Source of the DNA: DYJE01 sp964637565
GTDB taxonomy: Bacteria > Desulfobacterota > Desulfobacteria > Desulfobacterales > Desulfolunaceae
Direction: 5' to 3'
Assembly: GCA_964637565.1 (NCBI GenBank)
Contig: CAZWTY010000107.1
Coordinates: 1-12,282, forward strand
Length of the DNA: 12,282 nucleotides
The position numbers and the translations under genes are program-made. Under the pieces are notes generated by a model, which was given only the letters and a program-made list of their open reading frames with translations, made no database searches and was not told where the DNA came from. Shown here piece by piece: positions 5,760-12,235 of the stretch (positions are counted from its first letter, which is position 1; the number at the start of each line of letters is the position of its first letter).

Positions 5760-8558
5760 TTACCGGCTGCCAAGAGCCTGCCGGATCACCCGGGCAAGGT
5801 CCGCTTTTTTCACGGGTTTCATCAGGAAACCTTTGACGCCCATGGCTTCGGCCTGTTCAGGGTCGAGATTCTCGCTGAAACCGGTGCATACGATGATCGG
5901 CATGCCCGGTTTCAGAGCCAGGATTTCCCGGGCGAGCTGTTCTCCGGTCATGCCCGGCATGGTCATGTCGGTGATCACCAGGTCGTAGGCCTCGGGATCG
6001 TCCCTGAACGCTTTCAACGCTTCCGAACTGTTCTGTTTGACGGTCACCGTGTAGCCCAGGCGTGTGAGGGTCTGAAGCTGCAACTTGGCGATGGCCTCCT
6101 CGTCGTCGACCAGGAGTATCCTTTCGGTTCCTGTCTCGACGTTCAATCCACCGTCAAGAACGATGGATTCCGCCCTGGCCTTCATCAGGGGCAGAAGGAT
6201 TCTGAAAACAGATCCCTTGCCGGGTTCACTGCTGACCCGGATATCCCCGCCGCATTCCCTGACGATGCCGTAGACCACGGCAAGCCCAAGACCCGTGCCC
6301 TTTCCCGGTTCCTTGGTGGTGTAGAAAGGCTCGAAGATCCGGCCCAGGACGTCCGGGGTCATGCCTTCGCCGTTGTCGGTCACGGATAGCTGGAGATACT
6401 GTCCCGAAGAGGCCGGGAATTCATGAAGGGCCCCCTGGTCCAGATAAATTTCCCTGAGATCGATCCGGATGATTCCGTTGTCATGGTGAATGGCATGGTA
6501 GGCGTTGGTGATCAGGTTCAGGCAGACCTGGTGGAGCTGGGTGGGGTCTGCCCAGATATCCCGGCAATCCTTCTGAATGTCCTGCTCGATGGCGATGTTT
6601 GCGGGGATGGTGGCCCGGCAAAGCTTCAGGACCTCGCTTAGAATGTTCGGCACACTCACCGGCATCATGGCCGTTTCCGCCCGGCGGCTGAAAGAAAGAA
6701 TCCTCTTGACAAGTTCCACGGCCCTTTTTCCGGCGGTCAGAATCTCCCTGGCGTTTTCGTGTTCGGCGCTTTCCGGCGGGAGGTCTTCAACCAGCAATTC
6801 GGCCATTCCCACGATGGGAAACAATATGTTGTTGAAATCATGGGCTATGCCTCCGGCAAGGCAGCCGATGGCTTCCATTTTCTGGGACTGCCTGAGCTTT
6901 TCCTCGATGATGTTGCGTTCCGTGACGTCCCTGAGGATGACCAGGGTGTTCTGGTCTCCTGGCGGACCGTATTGGGCCGCGTTGACTTCCATGTCAAAGA
7001 CCGTTCCGTCTTTCCGGAGACCCCGGGTCTCGTACTTGTTCGAAACAGGCCTGCCTTCGGCCCGGTCAGCGGCGTACCGCGCGATCCTTTCCCTTTCATC
7101 TGGAGCGATCAGGTCGAAAATCGGCTGGCCGATCAGTTCCGAAGCGTCCGGGTACCCGAACATCTTCAGGTAGGCGTTGTTGACGAAGGTGTGGATTCCA
7201 TTTTTGGACACGCCGATGGCGTCCACCGAATGGTCGACCACGGCCCGCAACTCCTCCTCGCTTCGCCGAAGGGCTTCCTCCATGGTGATCCGTTCTGTCA
7301 CGTCCTCCGCAATGCCCACAATGCGGTATACTTCGCCGTTATCATTCCTCAGGGGGAACGCCCGGTCATGGATCCAGCGGATGTTTCCCCTGCTGTCCGT
7401 GATTCGGTACTTTTCATCGTAGGTCCCTTGTTTTTGCTTGATCATGGCCGCTTCCCGGATCCTGTCGCGGTCTTCAGGGTGGACCGAAGCCAGCCAGAGC
7501 CAGGGGTTGGCGTACACCTCTTTCGGGTCAATTCCCCATATCCGTTCAAATCCGGGGCTGGCGTAAATCAAGGAGTTTTTGTCCGGAGACGAAATCCAGA
7601 AAACGGCGCTGATGTTTTCCGCGAGCTGGCGGAACTTGTCCTCGGTCTGGGCGATCTGTTCACGGTTTTCGTTCAGAGTCATGGTCCAGAGGTGTTCCTG
7701 TTTCAGCCAGGCCAGCAGGGTGAACAGGGTGATGACGATCAGGCCGATGAGAAACAGGACGTCTTTTCGCGCTGACAGAAGGTCGGTCAAATCGCTGTGG
7801 GTGGGAACGAACAGTGAAAAGCGCCAGCCACTGTCCGCGTGGCTGACGGTGGTTGAAACAAACCAATCGCGGTTTATCCTGATTTTTTCAGGTTTTCCCG
7901 GCAGGGTGCCGGCAAAGAGGCCGGGGACGTCGCTTTCAAGTCCTTTGGACGCATAAATGATTTGCCCCTTTGAATCGTATACAGCCATCATGATTCCGGA
8001 TTCAGCCAGAAGATGGTCCCAGTGACCGGTGAGAGCCTTGGTTGTGATGGACACGCCGATGATGCCGTTCGGCTGTCCCTTGTGATTTTCCAGGGGAACC
8101 ACGAAACCCGTGACCCGTTCTTTACTGATGGGGCCCTGGTGGGGATTCATGATGACGTGTTTCTCGCCTCTTTGGATCCGCTGGAAGAATTCCAGCTGAC
8201 GGATGTTCGGGGGCGGGCTCTCAATGGGCATGCTGGACGCGAAAAAAAACCCGTCGCTTCGAACTGCGGCAAAGTTGACGATCTCACTGTGTTTGTCTTT
8301 GAGGCGCTTCAGAATCGTGCCGGATGGTTCCGGGTCCTGGTTCACGAAGGCGTCCAGGCTTTTCAGGGTTTCGAAGATGGAAAAGTAGCGGTTGAAAAAA
8401 TCGTCTGTGCTCGACAGGACGACATTGGCCATCCGCGACGCTGTGTTTGAAGACTCTGTCCAGCGGGCCTCCTGTTCACCGGTGATGACCACGACGAAAA
8501 AAACGATCTGGATCGCTATCAGAACGGTCAGTACGGCTGTGACACGGTTGAAACGCAT
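5760..8558 (-). CDS. Membrane-bound hybrid sensor histidine kinase with two PAS domains and a receiver
   Basis: Numbering is from the ATG at 8558 (932 residues), preceded by GAGG six bases upstream; an in-frame ATG at 8570 lacks a good site. Membrane segments lie at about 7-25 and 266-284, enclosing a periplasmic region of roughly 240 residues that resembles a Cache-type sensor. Two PAS domains follow (about 307-422, with a PAC-like end IVGIAEDVTER, and 435-548, ending VILRDVTER). The kinase core has GGIAHDFNNIL with phospho-accepting His573, N box NLITNA (Asn685), DNGEGM (Asp728) and GTGLGL. A C-terminal receiver (about 811-932) has Asp818/Asp819, phospho-acceptor Asp864 in ITDMTMPG and Lys914. 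The kinase should sense an external signal, phosphorylate itself and pass phosphate to its own receiver. No response regulator or phosphotransfer gene is adjacent, so its partner is elsewhere. Confidence 0.93.
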   Translation of the reverse strand: MRFNRVTAVLTVLIAIQIVFFVVVITGEQEARWTESSNTASRMANVVLSSTDDFFNRYFSIFETLKSLDAFVNQDPEPSGTILKRLKDKHSEIVNFAAVRSDGFFFASSMPIESPPPNIRQLEFFQRIQRGEKHVIMNPHQGPISKERVTGFVVPLENHKGQPNGIIGVSITTKALTGHWDHLLAESGIMMAVYDSKGQIIYASKGLESDVPGLFAGTLPGKPEKIRINRDWFVSTTVSHADSGWRFSLFVPTHSDLTDLLSARKDVLFLIGLIVITLFTLLAWLKQEHLWTMTLNENREQIAQTEDKFRQLAENISAVFWISSPDKNSLIYASPGFERIWGIDPKEVYANPWLWLASVHPEDRDRIREAAMIKQKQGTYDEKYRITDSRGNIRWIHDRAFPLRNDNGEVYRIVGIAEDVTERITMEEALRRSEEELRAVVDHSVDAIGVSKNGIHTFVNNAYLKMFGYPDASELIGQPIFDLIAPDERERIARYAADRAEGRPVSNKYETRGLRKDGTVFDMEVNAAQYGPPGDQNTLVILRDVTERNIIEEKLRQSQKMEAIGCLAGGIAHDFNNILFPIVGMAELLVEDLPPESAEHENAREILTAGKRAVELVKRILSFSRRAETAMMPVSVPNILSEVLKLCRATIPANIAIEQDIQKDCRDIWADPTQLHQVCLNLITNAYHAIHHDNGIIRIDLREIYLDQGALHEFPASSGQYLQLSVTDNGEGMTPDVLGRIFEPFYTTKEPGKGTGLGLAVVYGIVRECGGDIRVSSEPGKGSVFRILLPLMKARAESIVLDGGLNVETGTERILLVDDEEAIAKLQLQTLTRLGYTVTVKQNSSEALKAFRDDPEAYDLVITDMTMPGMTGEQLAREILALKPGMPIIVCTGFSENLDPEQAEAMGVKGFLMKPVKKADLARVIRQALGSR

Positions 8559-8848
8559 AGAGGACCTCATGGTGATCGTGGGATCATGACGGTTGTGGCG
8601 CCGGTTACGTTAGTTTGTCCCGTTTTTCAGGCAGGAAGCAAGAAAAAACGCCGGTGTGTTCATTGCCATTCAAAACGTGGTCCAAGGGGCTGGGCGATCT
8701 TGACGAACAGATTTTTCGCATTATCGCAGATCGGTGTTGATAGTTCAATGGGCAAGGAAGAATTGGGCGGGATAATCGCTGCTGCCGTCGAAACATGCCG
8801 GCGTGGATTCCGGTGGAGAAAGAGGGTAAGCATTCACGGGGGGCAGAG
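8559..8848. other. Gap between the kinase start and the ssrA terminator, no gene
   Basis: These 290 bases are resident chromosome between the kinase gene (reading left) and the old downstream side of ssrA. Short open frames on both strands lack ribosome binding sites and protein-like composition. A promoter for the kinase should lie here on the minus strand, but no pair of good boxes stands out. Confidence 0.5.
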
Positions 8849-8888
8849 AAATAAAACCGCCCAACAACCGGACGCGGTTGGTGGACGG
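8849..8888 (-). terminator. Intrinsic terminator of ssrA, left behind by integration
   Basis: On the minus strand a 14-bp stem (CCGTCCACCAACCG with CGGTTGTTGGGCGG, one mismatch and one G-U pair) encloses loop CGTC and is followed by TTTTATTT. It starts 15 bases after the CCA end of the ssrA fragment, as expected for a tmRNA terminator. After integration it may instead end transcripts of the leftward recombinase gene. Confidence 0.8.
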
Positions 8889-8903
8889 ATTTGTTTTTCA
8901 AAA

Positions 8904-8930
8904 TGGTGGAGGCGGCGGGAATTGAACCCG
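8904..8930 (-). other. ssrA: Attachment site: 3'-terminal fragment of ssrA (tmRNA)
   Basis: The minus strand reads CGGGTTCAATTCCCGC followed by CGCCTCCACCA: a T-arm with TTCAATT loop, the 3' half of an acceptor stem and the CCA end. This is the familiar tmRNA 3' end. Upstream of it (8931 onwards) the sequence turns abruptly AT-rich (TATGATAC) and no longer completes the T-stem, the pseudoknots, the tag reading frame or the 5' acceptor strand. It is therefore a displaced att half, not a working gene. A tRNA origin is possible but the CGCCTCCACCA end fits tmRNA better. The intact, reconstituted gene should be at the far right end of the element. Confidence 0.8.
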
Positions 8931-8960
8931 GTATCATAGAAATATATCCAATAAAATCAA

Positions 8961-8994
8961 ATGTGTATAAAATGCCTGCACACGATTTACACAT
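8961..8994. repeat. Inverted heptamer pair near the att site, possible integrase arm sites
   Basis: ATGTGTA (8961-8967) and its exact complement TACACAT (8988-8994) flank 20 bases, 31 bases inside the element from the att core. Such short repeats beside a core site can be arm-binding sites for the recombinase. The right copy overlaps the end of the recombinase gene, and two 7-mers could also occur by chance. Confidence 0.35.
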
Positions 8995-10165
8995 CGCGTT
9001 TCTTCAGCCTTAGAACCTCGGCACTTTTCTTTTTTTTCTTCATGATGGCGGTCACGGTTTCGAACGAATCGCTGTTTTCAATTTCACAATACCGGTTGAA
9101 CGCTTTGTTCGTGAGACCGGAGGCGGTCAGGGCTTTTTCCGTTCCGAGAAGCCGGGCTGTTTCCGTGGCTGTGGTGTGTTTCGTGCCGGGATAAAGGGGG
9201 ACGCCTTCCAAGCCGATTTCAATACAAGCCTTTGTCCACCATTTATAAAGGTATTTTTCTCCGAAGGGTTCACCGGCTTTCACGCGGTTTATTCCGCCGT
9301 TATGACGGAAAAAAGGCATGTCCGGCATGGCGGGGAACTGACGCTGAAGTTCCCGCCACGTTTTCACATGGTCGTCAATCAGCCGGATAACCTTGAACTT
9401 GTTTTTCCGCTTCGTGGGATTGAAAATCGTCAGGAATCCGCTTTGCACATCCAGGCTGTTTTCATTGACGCGCCGGAGGTCGTCGGGCCGAAGGGCCGTG
9501 TAGGTGGCCAGGATGTCTATCCCGAACCATATTTTCGGGTTGACGTGGTAAGACAGGTCTTTCACCGTGGACAGGATAAGTTCCTGGGTGTTCCAGTCGG
9601 TCAGCTTCCTGCGGCCCAGCTCGTAGTGGATATCCGGGAACATGGGCATTTCGTAAACGGAAATGATATTCCCCCGTTTCAGGCACCAGGACCAGAAATC
9701 GCGTAGCTGGGTCATGTGGTTGTGGCGTGTTTTTTCTGAAATCCCTTGAATGGAAAACAGGTAATCTTCGATGTCGGCGCCTGAGATGTCCCTGATGTTC
9801 GTCAGATCAAAATAATCGGCGGCGCGGTTGATGTACCGGGCGATATCCCTGAAGCTTGAAAGGTTTTCTTTGCGTTTTAAATACTTGTCCTTCAGCATGC
9901 GGAATGAATTGGGGCGGGCGCTCCGGTAATCGTCGGGGTTGAACCTGGCTCTCGATCCCTTTTCATGCCGGAGGTAGTTCAGTTCCTGTTCGGCCTGAAT
10001 GTAGTCGGCGAAGTTTCTGTAAATGTTTCCAGGAAACCGAAGAATGAACGTCGAGGCCGAAACATGGGGGTGGTCCTTGCAGAAACAGCCCCGCCTTTTC
10101 GGGTCATGGATCAAAGGCCCATTGCAGATAGAGCACTTTTGTCTTGAATAGATATCACCCGCCAT
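8987..10165 (-). CDS. Tyrosine recombinase / phage integrase
   Basis: I chose ATG at 10165 (392 residues), with AAAGGAGG nine bases upstream; a longer frame begins upstream of the likely promoter and is not used. Residues 11-34 form a zinc-ribbon-like motif (Cys11, Cys14, Cys27, Cys29, with His32 and His34 nearby), uncommon in integrases. A core-binding helical domain covers about 85-180. The catalytic domain has Arg226 in TALRPDDLRRV, lysines at 252-256 in the beta hairpin, PGTKHTTA at 326-333 where most members have HxxRH, and Tyr359 in NKAFNRYCEI. So the second Arg is Lys329 and the preceding His is Pro326. The enzyme would insert and excise the element at ssrA. It lies next to the att site, as usual, and has its own promoter. 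Confidence 0.9.
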   Translation of the reverse strand: MAGDIYSRQKCSICNGPLIHDPKRRGCFCKDHPHVSASTFILRFPGNIYRNFADYIQAEQELNYLRHEKGSRARFNPDDYRSARPNSFRMLKDKYLKRKENLSSFRDIARYINRAADYFDLTNIRDISGADIEDYLFSIQGISEKTRHNHMTQLRDFWSWCLKRGNIISVYEMPMFPDIHYELGRRKLTDWNTQELILSTVKDLSYHVNPKIWFGIDILATYTALRPDDLRRVNENSLDVQSGFLTIFNPTKRKNKFKVIRLIDDHVKTWRELQRQFPAMPDMPFFRHNGGINRVKAGEPFGEKYLYKWWTKACIEIGLEGVPLYPGTKHTTATETARLLGTEKALTASGLTNKAFNRYCEIENSDSFETVTAIMKKKKKSAEVLRLKKRDV

Positions 10166-10192
10166 ACAGATCGGCCTCCTTTCTGGCCGTTT

Positions 10193-10222
10193 ATTGTAGG
10201 GGGATGACAGTGCGCTATGCAA
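10193..10222 (-). promoter_or_regulatory. Sigma70-type promoter for the integrase gene
   Basis: On the minus strand TTGCAT (10222-10217) and TACAAT (10198-10193) are 18 bases apart. Transcription would begin near 10186, about 21 bases before the ATG and just upstream of the AAAGGAGG. A perfect 8-bp palindrome AACATGTT (10221-10228) overlaps the edge of the -35 box and could be an operator. Confidence 0.6.
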
Positions 10223-10261
10223 CATGTTTTCAGTTTTACCCGTTTAATGGTGAAAAAATGA

Positions 10262-10546
10262 TTATTGGAAAAGTTCCATCTGCTGAAATATGGGAATGAT
10301 GCCCAGGTCCCGGACAGCCTGGAACATGTCGATTTTTCCCTGGCTTGTCCGGCATCTGTCGCATTGTCCGGAAGTGCTCAACGGGCAGCGGATCTTCAAA
10401 GCCCGTATGTCCCGGTATTCCGATTCGGTCACCCGGCCTTGTGTTTTTGCCTCGATCAGGTGAAGGCAGACGCATTTCCCTTTTAAAAGATCGTGATAGC
10501 GGTTGCGGATCAGCCGGGCTTCCTTGATCGAATATTTTGTTTTCAT
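10262..10546 (-). CDS. 94-residue cysteine-containing phage protein, function unknown
   Basis: The start is ATG at 10546, with AGAGGTG just upstream; it overlaps the stop of the preceding small gene by one base (TGATG), a typical translational-coupling junction. A longer in-frame extension to 10669 exists but would run across the 43-residue gene and lacks a ribosome site. The N-terminus is basic and helical (KYSIKEARLIRNRYHDLLKG). Cys25 and Cys27 with His29, and later Cys54, Cys62 and Cys65 (CPLSTSGQCDRC), could bind zinc. I do not recognise a family. As the last gene of the coupled set it ends 40 bases before the integrase promoter. A DNA-binding or regulatory role is possible but unproven. 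Confidence 0.7.
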   Translation of the reverse strand: MKTKYSIKEARLIRNRYHDLLKGKCVCLHLIEAKTQGRVTESEYRDIRALKIRCPLSTSGQCDRCRTSQGKIDMFQAVRDLGIIPIFQQMELFQ

Positions 10547-10677
10547 CAACACACCTCTTTTGTTCGGGCCATGTGCCCGCAGGTGCAGACCCAGTCGTGG
10601 ATCGTGATCCAGCTCCTGGGGTAATGGTGTGAGGATTTGCGTTTCATGGACTTTCCGCATTTCCTGCATGTCATCAT
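10546..10677 (-). CDS. 43-residue zinc-ribbon-like protein
   Basis: This small gene fills the space between the ASCH gene and the 94-residue gene. Its ATG at 10677 overlaps the ASCH stop (ATGA), and its TGA overlaps the next ATG (TGATG). The peptide begins MMTCRKCGKSMKRK and ends VCTCGHMARTKEVC, giving CxxC at 4 and 7 and CxC at 31 and 33, a compact treble-clef or zinc-ribbon pattern with a basic middle. A second ATG at 10674 may be the real start. The double overlap and paired cysteines are strong evidence that it is real, even though it is very short. Similar minimal zinc ribbons in phages are thought to bind nucleic acid or protein partners; its own role is unknown. Confidence 0.7.
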   Translation of the reverse strand: MMTCRKCGKSMKRKSSHHYPRSWITIHDWVCTCGHMARTKEVC

Positions 10678-11045
10678 GATGTCACAACTTCCTTCCCCCA
10701 CTGGATCATCTCCCCGGTAAAGGGGAGCCCGTGGGTCTCTTTAAAAAAATCCTCCATGTCCCGGAACCTTTCAAACCCGTCCGTCACGGCCAGGGCCTCC
10801 CGCATGGCTTTGTTCACCGGGATGCCGTTCATGACCATGTGGCCTTCCCCGATGACAACGGGCATGACCCCTGTACAGATCCGGGTGGCGAAGGTCATTT
10901 GTTTGGACCTGTAGGGCTTGCCGGTCCAGCACCGGAGACTTAAGGTGTCTCCGGCACGGCACCGGGCTTTTTTCCGGATCGTGGAGGTCTTCACCCCGGA
11001 AAGGATCGGGTCCCTGAACCTTTCTTTGAACAGGATCACCCTCAT
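10674..11045 (-). CDS. ASCH-domain protein
   Basis: The 123-residue protein matches the ASCH fold, a PUA-like RNA-binding domain. The opening FKERFRDPILSGVKTSTIRKK (6-26) aligns with E. coli YqfB, an ASCH enzyme that hydrolyses N4-acetylcytidine. Lys19 and Thr22 fall where YqfB has catalytic Lys21 and Thr24, and Asp89 in TDGF falls near its Glu74 (alignment done by eye from memory). AGDTLSLRCWTGKPYRSKQ is the usual second strand pair. Its start overlaps the stop of the gene before it (ATGA), and its stop overlaps the next start in the same way. A role in nucleoside or RNA base modification, or plain RNA binding, is inferred; a catalytic function is not proven. Confidence 0.8.
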   Translation of the reverse strand: MRVILFKERFRDPILSGVKTSTIRKKARCRAGDTLSLRCWTGKPYRSKQMTFATRICTGVMPVVIGEGHMVMNGIPVNKAMREALAVTDGFERFRDMEDFFKETHGLPFTGEMIQWGKEVVTS

Positions 11046-11410
11046 GACTCCGCCTCCTGGGCTTCTTTGGCCTGGGATTCCAGGTAGTCGTCAAAGGTCT
11101 GCTGCTGGAACCGTTTCTGCTGGGCCATGGGCGTACCGTCGATGTCCCTGCCGATGTAAAGCTGGGCCGCGTGGATCAGACGCGGGGCAAGGGATGACGA
11201 GCACTGGATGGAGGCGTGGGCAAAGTCCCTGGTCTCTTCCGGCTCCAGGATGATCTTGAGGGTCACGGACCGCTTTTTCCGGACATCGGTCTTTTCGTCC
11301 ATGATGTTTTCAAGGCACTTGGCAAACTCCATGTCGAACTCGTCAATCACCTTGCCGTCGCCGATGGTCCGAAGGGACACCTTTTCCGGGTCGATGTATG
11401 AAGCTTCCAT
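11042..11410 (-). CDS. Phage protein resembling the 'replication terminator protein' family
   Basis: The 122-residue protein has the pattern I associate with small phage proteins often labelled replication terminator protein: F-x-x-E-F-x-K-C-L-E-N-I at 28-36, then DEKTDVRKKRSVTLKI (38-53), PEETRDFAHASI, a SSLAP turn (73-76) and LYIGRD (84-89). The label in databases is historic and a termination function has not been shown to my knowledge. The C-terminus is Gln- and Glu-rich and probably helical. The start has GGAGGG just before ATC-ATG. It begins 10 bases after the holin stop and overlaps the ASCH start, so it opens the coupled set of four genes. Cytoplasmic location expected. Confidence 0.65.
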   Translation of the reverse strand: MEASYIDPEKVSLRTIGDGKVIDEFDMEFAKCLENIMDEKTDVRKKRSVTLKIILEPEETRDFAHASIQCSSSLAPRLIHAAQLYIGRDIDGTPMAQQKRFQQQTFDDYLESQAKEAQEAES

Positions 11411-11420
11411 GATCCCTCCT

Positions 11421-11849
11421 TCAGGACTCGTCCGCCACGCTGCTCACCAGGGCAAAAGGCAGGAGGGATTTCTGTTTCAGGACGGCCTGCTCGACCTTGG
11501 CCCCGATAAGTCCCTGGATGGAGTTCACGGCCTGTCCGGCGGCCTTGACCGTGTCTTCCGGAAGCTGCTTCAAGACGGCTTTCACCGCATCCTGTTTCAG
11601 GACATTGCCCTGGGCGCGGGTGAGCTTGCCGGTTTCGGATTTCTCCTTCAGGCTGAGGGCCACGGTCTGGGTCAGGTTGTCCACGGTGGTCTGGACCGTC
11701 TCCGTGATCCGGGTCATGGCGGCGTTGACGTTCTCGTTTTTGGTCCGGGCGGCGATGAACTTTTTAATTTCAAAAAGGGCCAGGGTGGCCAGGGTTGAAA
11801 TGACGGTGGCGGCCACCGGGGCCAGGGACTGAATGAGGATGTCTTTCAT
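11421..11849 (-). CDS. Phage holin, LLH type
   Basis: I chose ATG at 11849 (142 residues), which has AAAGGAG seven bases upstream; the frame extends 28 codons further but without a ribosome site. A single membrane segment at about 9-28 (LAPVAATVISTLATLALFEI) is followed by a basic patch and a long Ala-rich amphipathic helical tail: NVNAAMTRITETVQTTVDNL, then RAQGNVLKQDAVKAVLKQLP, and KVEQAVLKQK near the end. This layout and the tail motifs match LLH-family holins (Phage_holin_6_1 type). Holins form lesions in the inner membrane that release the endolysin. No endolysin gene is in view, so it may lie to the right. A 156-base non-coding stretch lies upstream. Confidence 0.8.
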   Translation of the reverse strand: MKDILIQSLAPVAATVISTLATLALFEIKKFIAARTKNENVNAAMTRITETVQTTVDNLTQTVALSLKEKSETGKLTRAQGNVLKQDAVKAVLKQLPEDTVKAAGQAVNSIQGLIGAKVEQAVLKQKSLLPFALVSSVADES

Positions 11850-12005
11850 GGGGTGCTCCTTTGGTTTGAAGTATGAAAAAGATGAACGTCCGGCATCGAA
11901 CGCCCAACACCAACAGCAAAACATTTCAGCCATGGCGCCATTTGAACCGTATAGGCATGGCGCCTGACGACGGGCTGAACCGCCGAAAGAGGTGTTGCGG
12001 CGGAA
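11850..12005. other. Non-coding stretch upstream of the holin gene
   Basis: This 156-base gap contains CATGGCGCC twice in direct orientation (11931-11939 and 11956-11964); the first copy sits in the palindrome ATGGCGCCAT. A leader or regulatory role for the holin group is possible. I found no well-formed promoter or terminator. Confidence 0.4.
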
Positions 12006-12040
12006 TCAGGGGGAGCGTGCCGCGCCGGTGTGCATGGTGG

Positions 12041-12232
12041 TCATGAAAATTTTTTTCTCCTTGGAAGAAGCCAGTGACTGTTCATCCGGCTCCTGTGTTT
12101 CCATTCGTCGTCGGCGCATTGCCGGATATGGGGCTCGTATGCGTGGTTGATCAGGTACCAGAGATAGTAACTGGGAACCTGACTGACATAAGAGCCGATA
12201 AAACTTCCGAAATTGAGTTGAGTATCCGCCAT
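12041..12232 (-). CDS. 63-residue phage protein, function unknown
   Basis: Of two overlapping frames here I prefer this one, because its composition is protein-like: MADTQLNFGSFIGSYVSQVP, then YYLWYLINHAYEPHIRQ and CADDEWKHRSR. A GGGTGA lies just upstream of ATG at 12232, and the previous frame stops three bases before it. An aromatic-rich centre (SYYLWYLI, 21-28) may be a short membrane-associated or packing segment. The competing frame (12006-12272) is basic, low in complexity and lacks a ribosome site. No family recognised; gene reality is moderately likely. Confidence 0.5.
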   Translation of the reverse strand: MADTQLNFGSFIGSYVSQVPSYYLWYLINHAYEPHIRQCADDEWKHRSRMNSHWLLPRRKKFS

Positions 12233-12235
12233 GGG

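Noticed and set aside
6759..7775. 338-codon open frame on the plus strand
   Set aside because: It is antisense to the PAS and kinase domains, which are unmistakable on the minus strand.
8904..8930. Complete tmRNA or tRNA gene
   Set aside because: Only the T-arm and 3' acceptor strand are present; nothing upstream pairs with CGCCTCC or forms the remaining arms.
8586..8939. 117-codon plus-strand frame ending in the ssrA fragment
   Set aside because: It crosses the terminator hairpin and tmRNA end and has no protein-like features.
10547..10669. N-terminal extension of the 94-residue protein
   Set aside because: It overlaps the 43-residue gene in another frame, lacks a ribosome site, and the inner ATG has AGAGGTG plus a TGATG overlap.
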